Source of the DNA: Streptomyces sp. NBC_01016
GTDB taxonomy: Bacteria; Actinomycetota; Actinomycetes; Streptomycetales; Streptomycetaceae
Assembly: GCF_026341035.1 (NCBI RefSeq)
Contig: NZ_JAPEOQ010000001.1
Coordinates: forward strand, 992,001-1,056,000
DNA: 64,000 bases
Reading direction: 5' to 3'
Made by a program: the position numbers and the translations under genes. The notes below the pieces were generated by a model. It was not told the DNA's origin, did no database searches, and saw nothing but the letters and a program-made list of their open reading frames with translations. Every line of letters begins with the position of its first letter. Position 1 is the stretch's first letter. This document shows, in pieces, positions 61,484 to 64,000 of the stretch.

Positions 61484-62082
61484 CCACGGCGCGCACCCAC
61501 GAAGACCAGCAGGACCGGCAGTCCCGGCAGGACCAGCAGTCCCGGACTCAGCAGGAGACCCCGCTCGAAGCCGAACTGCGCAGGCTGGCCGGGTCCGTGC
61601 CCGATCCCGAGCTGCCCGTCCTCAGCCTGGAGGAGCTGGGCGTACTGCGCGCCGTGCACACGCGCGGGTCCGGCCGCGTGGAGGTCGAGCTGAGCCCGAC
61701 GTACACCGGGTGCCCCGCGATCGAGGCGATGTCGGCCGACATCGAGCAGGTGCTGCACGAGCACGGCATCCCCGAGGTCACCGTCCGCCCGGTGCTCACC
61801 CCGGCCTGGTCGACGGACGACATCACGCCCGAAGGCCGCCGCAAGCTGCGGGAATTCGGCATAGCGCCGCCGCGCACCACCCACGCGTCGGCGGGCCCGG
61901 TCACGCTCTCCCTCGGCCCGACCCGGCACACCGCCGCCCCGGCCACCGCGGAGCCCATCGCCTGCCCGCACTGCGGGTCGACGGAGACCGAGCTGCTGAG
62001 CCGGTTCTCCTCCACCGCCTGCAAGGCGCTGCGCCGCTGCCTGTCCTGCCGCGAGCCCTTCGACCACTTCAAGGAGTTGTGA
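61477..62082 (+). CDS. paaD: Phenylacetate degradation protein PaaD (DUF59, Fe-S assembly)
   Basis: 201 residues from ATG 61477 (7-base overlap with paaC); GTG 61480 would give a GTGA junction instead. A Gln/Asp/Arg-rich leader (EDQQDRQSRQDQQSRTQQ) precedes a DUF59/MIP18 domain (LRRLAGSVPDPELPVLSLEELGVLR, YTGCPAIEAMSADIEQVL). A C-terminal four-Cys zinc ribbon follows (ACPHCGSTET ... RCLSCREPF). PaaD is thought to help load or mature the iron centres of the epoxidase system. Confidence 0.92.
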   Translation: MVTTARTHEDQQDRQSRQDQQSRTQQETPLEAELRRLAGSVPDPELPVLSLEELGVLRAVHTRGSGRVEVELSPTYTGCPAIEAMSADIEQVLHEHGIPEVTVRPVLTPAWSTDDITPEGRRKLREFGIAPPRTTHASAGPVTLSLGPTRHTAAPATAEPIACPHCGSTETELLSRFSSTACKALRRCLSCREPFDHFKEL

Positions 62083-63233
62083 TGGCGCACGAAGGGGGAC
62101 GGGCCCGCTTCCACCGGCTCCGCGTCGCGGCGGTCGACCGGCTCACCGACGACTCCGTGGCACTGACCCTCGCCGTACCGCCCGAGCTGCGCGAGGCGTA
62201 CCGCTTCACTCCGGGACAGCACCTCGCCCTGCGCCGCACCGTGGACGGAGCGGAGATCCGGCGCACGTACTCGATCTGCTCGACCGCCCCGGCGCACGAG
62301 GCACCGAGCAGCCTCAGGGTCGGCGTGCGCCTGGTCGACGACGGCGCCTTCTCCACGTACGCGCACAAGGAGATCGCCGTCGGCGACGAGCTGGAGGTGA
62401 TGACCCCGGCCGGCCGCTTCACCCTCGACCCGAGCCCCGCCTCCGACACCGCCGCCACCGGCTCCGCACCCGCCCCCACCTCCGGCTCCGCACCAGCCGC
62501 CACCTCCGGCCACTACGCCGCGGTGGTCGGCGGCAGCGGCATCACGCCCGTCCTGTCCATCGCCGGCACCCTCCTGGAGCGGGCGCCGGACGCCCGGTTC
62601 TGCCTGATACGCAGCGACCGCAGCACCGCGTCGACGATGTTCCTGGAGGAGGTCGCCGACCTGAAGGACCGGTACCCGGACCGGTTCCAGCTGGTCACCG
62701 TGCTCTCCCGGGAGGAACAGCAGGCGGGCCTGGCATCCGGCCGGCTCGACGAGGAGCGGCTCACCGCGCTCCTGCCCGCGCTGCTGCCGATGGAGCGCGT
62801 GGCGGGCTGGTACCTGTGCGGACCGTACGGGCTCGTGCAGAGCGCCGAGCGGGCGCTGCGCGCACTCGGCGTGCGGCGCGAGCGCGTCCACGAGGAGATC
62901 TTCCACGTCGACGACGGCGGCCAGGACCGGGACCGGGTGGCCGCGCCGACGCCCGCGCACAGCACGGTGACGGCGCAGCTCGACGGCCGCTCGGGCAGCT
63001 GGCCCGTCCAGGACGGCGAGTCCCTCCTGGAGGCCGTGCTGCGCAATCGTCCGGACGCGCCGTACGCCTGCAAGGGCGGCGTCTGCGGGACCTGCCGCGC
63101 GTTCCTGGTCTCCGGATCGATCCGCATGGACCGGAACTTCGCTCTGGAGGCCGAGGAGACCGAGGCGGGCTATGTGCTGGCCTGCCAGTCGCATCCGACC
63201 ACGGAGAAGGTGGAGCTGGACTTCGACCGCTGA
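62082..63233 (+). CDS. paaE: Phenylacetyl-CoA epoxidase reductase PaaE
   Basis: 383 residues. FAD domain (RTYSICS at 62-68), NADPH domain (VVGGSGITPVLSIAGTLLE; CGPYGLVQSAE) and C-terminal plant-type 2Fe-2S ferredoxin domain with cysteines 330, 335, 338 and 368 (CKGGVCGTC ... LACQS). It passes electrons from NADPH to PaaA. A ~27-residue Ala/Thr/Ser/Pro-rich insert (about 118-144) lies between the flavin and nucleotide domains. Its ATG shares one base with the paaD stop (TGATG). Confidence 0.95.
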   Translation: MAHEGGRARFHRLRVAAVDRLTDDSVALTLAVPPELREAYRFTPGQHLALRRTVDGAEIRRTYSICSTAPAHEAPSSLRVGVRLVDDGAFSTYAHKEIAVGDELEVMTPAGRFTLDPSPASDTAATGSAPAPTSGSAPAATSGHYAAVVGGSGITPVLSIAGTLLERAPDARFCLIRSDRSTASTMFLEEVADLKDRYPDRFQLVTVLSREEQQAGLASGRLDEERLTALLPALLPMERVAGWYLCGPYGLVQSAERALRALGVRRERVHEEIFHVDDGGQDRDRVAAPTPAHSTVTAQLDGRSGSWPVQDGESLLEAVLRNRPDAPYACKGGVCGTCRAFLVSGSIRMDRNFALEAEETEAGYVLACQSHPTTEKVELDFDR

Positions 63234-63267
63234 CCCCGGCGCCCCGCCGGACACTGTTCCCTTCTCG

Positions 63268-63281
63268 TAGAACCTGTTCTA
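63268..63281. promoter_or_regulatory. KstR-like operator
   Basis: TAGAACCTGTTCTA, arms TAGAAC/GTTCTA, fits the T-N2-AAC-N2-GTT-N2-A pattern of the steroid regulator KstR (from memory). It lies 73 bases before the acyl-CoA dehydrogenase start. Confidence 0.6.
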
Positions 63282-63284
63282 TCT

Positions 63285-63297
63285 TGACGACCCGTCA
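63285..63297. promoter_or_regulatory. Second inverted repeat in the same promoter
   Basis: TGACG-ACC-CGTCA, flanked by ATCT and GAT that extend the symmetry. A TetR-type site adjacent to the KstR-like palindrome; binder unknown. Confidence 0.45.
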
Positions 63298-63354
63298 GAT
63301 CGCGGGCGCGGTACGGCAGGCACGGCAGGAATGGCGTAACGGGAGGAAAGGCCA

Positions 63355-64000
63355 GTGGACTTCACCTTCTCCGAGGAGCAACAGGCGGCCGTAGAGGCGG
63401 CGCAAGCGGTGTTCGGGCCGGTCGCGCCGGACGGTGTGCCCAGCCCCTCACTCACCTCGGGCGCGGTCGCCGAGGACTTCGACCGGGCGCTGTGGGCGAA
63501 GGCCGCCGACGCCGATCTGCTCAGCCTGCTGATCGGGCCGGAACACGGCGGAGCGGGACTCGACGCCATCGCGCTCTGCCTGGTGCTGCGCGAATCGGCC
63601 AAAGTCCTCGCCCGGATCCCGCTGCTCGAACACAGCGCGGCCGCGACGGTCGTACAGGCATGCGGTGGGGACCAGCTGCGGCAGGAGATCCTCCCCCGCG
63701 CCGCACGCGGCGAGCTCGTGCTGACCGTCGCCTCCGCGGGCCACACCGGACACGACCCGGCCGAACTGGCGGTCACCGCGCGCAAGGAGGCCGGCGCGGG
63801 ACCGGACACCTGGGTGCTCGACGGCGTACAGACGGCCGTGCCCTGGGCCTTCGGCACCGACCTGATCCTCGTCCCGGCGCACACCGGCGAGGGCGAAGCG
63901 GTGCTCGCGGTACTCCCCGGGCCGTCCACCGACGTACCGGGGCTCACGTTCGCCGAGCAGATATCGACGACCGGCGAGCGCCAGGCCGAGCTGCGCCTGG
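63355..64000 (+). CDS. Acyl-CoA dehydrogenase, partial (runs off the window)
   Basis: First 215 residues only, from GTG 63355 with GGGAGGA upstream. It begins VDFTFSEEQQAAVEAAQAVF and contains LLIGPEHGGAGLDAIALCLVLRE and VLARIPLLEHSA, the N-terminal and early middle domain of an acyl-CoA dehydrogenase. It resembles the divergent alpha2beta2 steroid side-chain FadE subunits more than the classical enzyme, but the catalytic Glu region is beyond the window. The KstR-like operator upstream suggests a role in sterol or related acyl-CoA breakdown; inference only. Confidence 0.85.
   Translation, partial: MDFTFSEEQQAAVEAAQAVFGPVAPDGVPSPSLTSGAVAEDFDRALWAKAADADLLSLLIGPEHGGAGLDAIALCLVLRESAKVLARIPLLEHSAAATVVQACGGDQLRQEILPRAARGELVLTVASAGHTGHDPAELAVTARKEAGAGPDTWVLDGVQTAVPWAFGTDLILVPAHTGEGEAVLAVLPGPSTDVPGLTFAEQISTTGERQAELRL

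Noticed and set aside
1..64000. CRISPR arrays, tRNA or rRNA genes
   Set aside because: No regularly spaced direct repeats and no cloverleaf-like segments were recognised in the intergenic regions read.

Overview
This window is a high-GC, gene-dense stretch of a Streptomyces chromosome. The codon use, the divergent/convergent layout, the many ATGA/GTGA stop-start overlaps, the intergenic hairpin repeats and the gene content (metG, aspS, two branched-chain keto-acid dehydrogenase clusters, the proteasome activator Bpa, a mycothiol-type isomerase fold) all fit. Two perfect copies of the Streptomyces parS centromere (GTTTCACGTGAAAC, at 14789 and 45164) and an intact phiC31-type attB inside a pirin gene (16682-16730) suggest the central chromosome arm region not far from oriC, in the conserved block that surrounds the phiC31 attachment site in S. 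coelicolor.

Layout. 1-4.2 kb: a TerF-like von Willebrand A protein with a huge Ala/Glu/Lys-rich region, then metG. 4.2-9.4 kb: a three-gene ABC-2 exporter (minus strand) divergent from a histidine kinase/response regulator pair. 9.4-17.5 kb: a Tat-exported intradiol dioxygenase, aspS, a SpoIIE-type phosphatase that overlaps tail-to-tail with an AI-2E family transporter, the pirin gene with attB, and an SseB protein. 17.6-30.2 kb: an acyl-CoA dehydrogenase, M18 aminopeptidase, thioredoxin-NHL protein, a lone serine recombinase, a cupin, a GlxA-type regulator broken by a small inverted-repeat insert, a BrkB/YihY protein, an FG-GAP secreted protein, a LURP-one protein and a nitrilase-family amidase. 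30.3-34.5 kb: a maleylpyruvate isomerase-like protein, an MFS/GntR operon and a D,D-carboxypeptidase.

34.6-52 kb holds two complete E1alpha/E1beta/E2 branched-chain 2-oxoacid dehydrogenase operons about 10 kb apart. Between them are an orphan NarL-type regulator, a PPOX protein, a Ser/Thr kinase, Bpa, a quinone oxidoreductase, a TrkA-type potassium channel and moeA/mobA-like molybdenum cofactor genes. The second bkd operon is divergent from an Lrp/AsnC regulator.

52-63.2 kb is a phenylacetate degradation region: a TetR regulator (PaaR type) coupled to a 3-hydroxyacyl-CoA dehydrogenase, divergent from paaN, and the paaABCDE epoxidase operon. A TrmH-type methyltransferase and an HTTM/DUF5819 membrane pair lie in between. 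The palindrome ACCG-N2-CG-N2-CGGT lies upstream of both paa transcription units, and a one-mismatch version lies upstream of the second bkd operon. This suggests one TetR regulon joining aromatic and branched-chain acyl-CoA catabolism. The window ends inside an acyl-CoA dehydrogenase whose promoter carries a KstR-like operator.

No tRNA, rRNA, CRISPR array or transposase was seen. All regulator-site and neighbour-genome statements come from memory of the families and were not searched.
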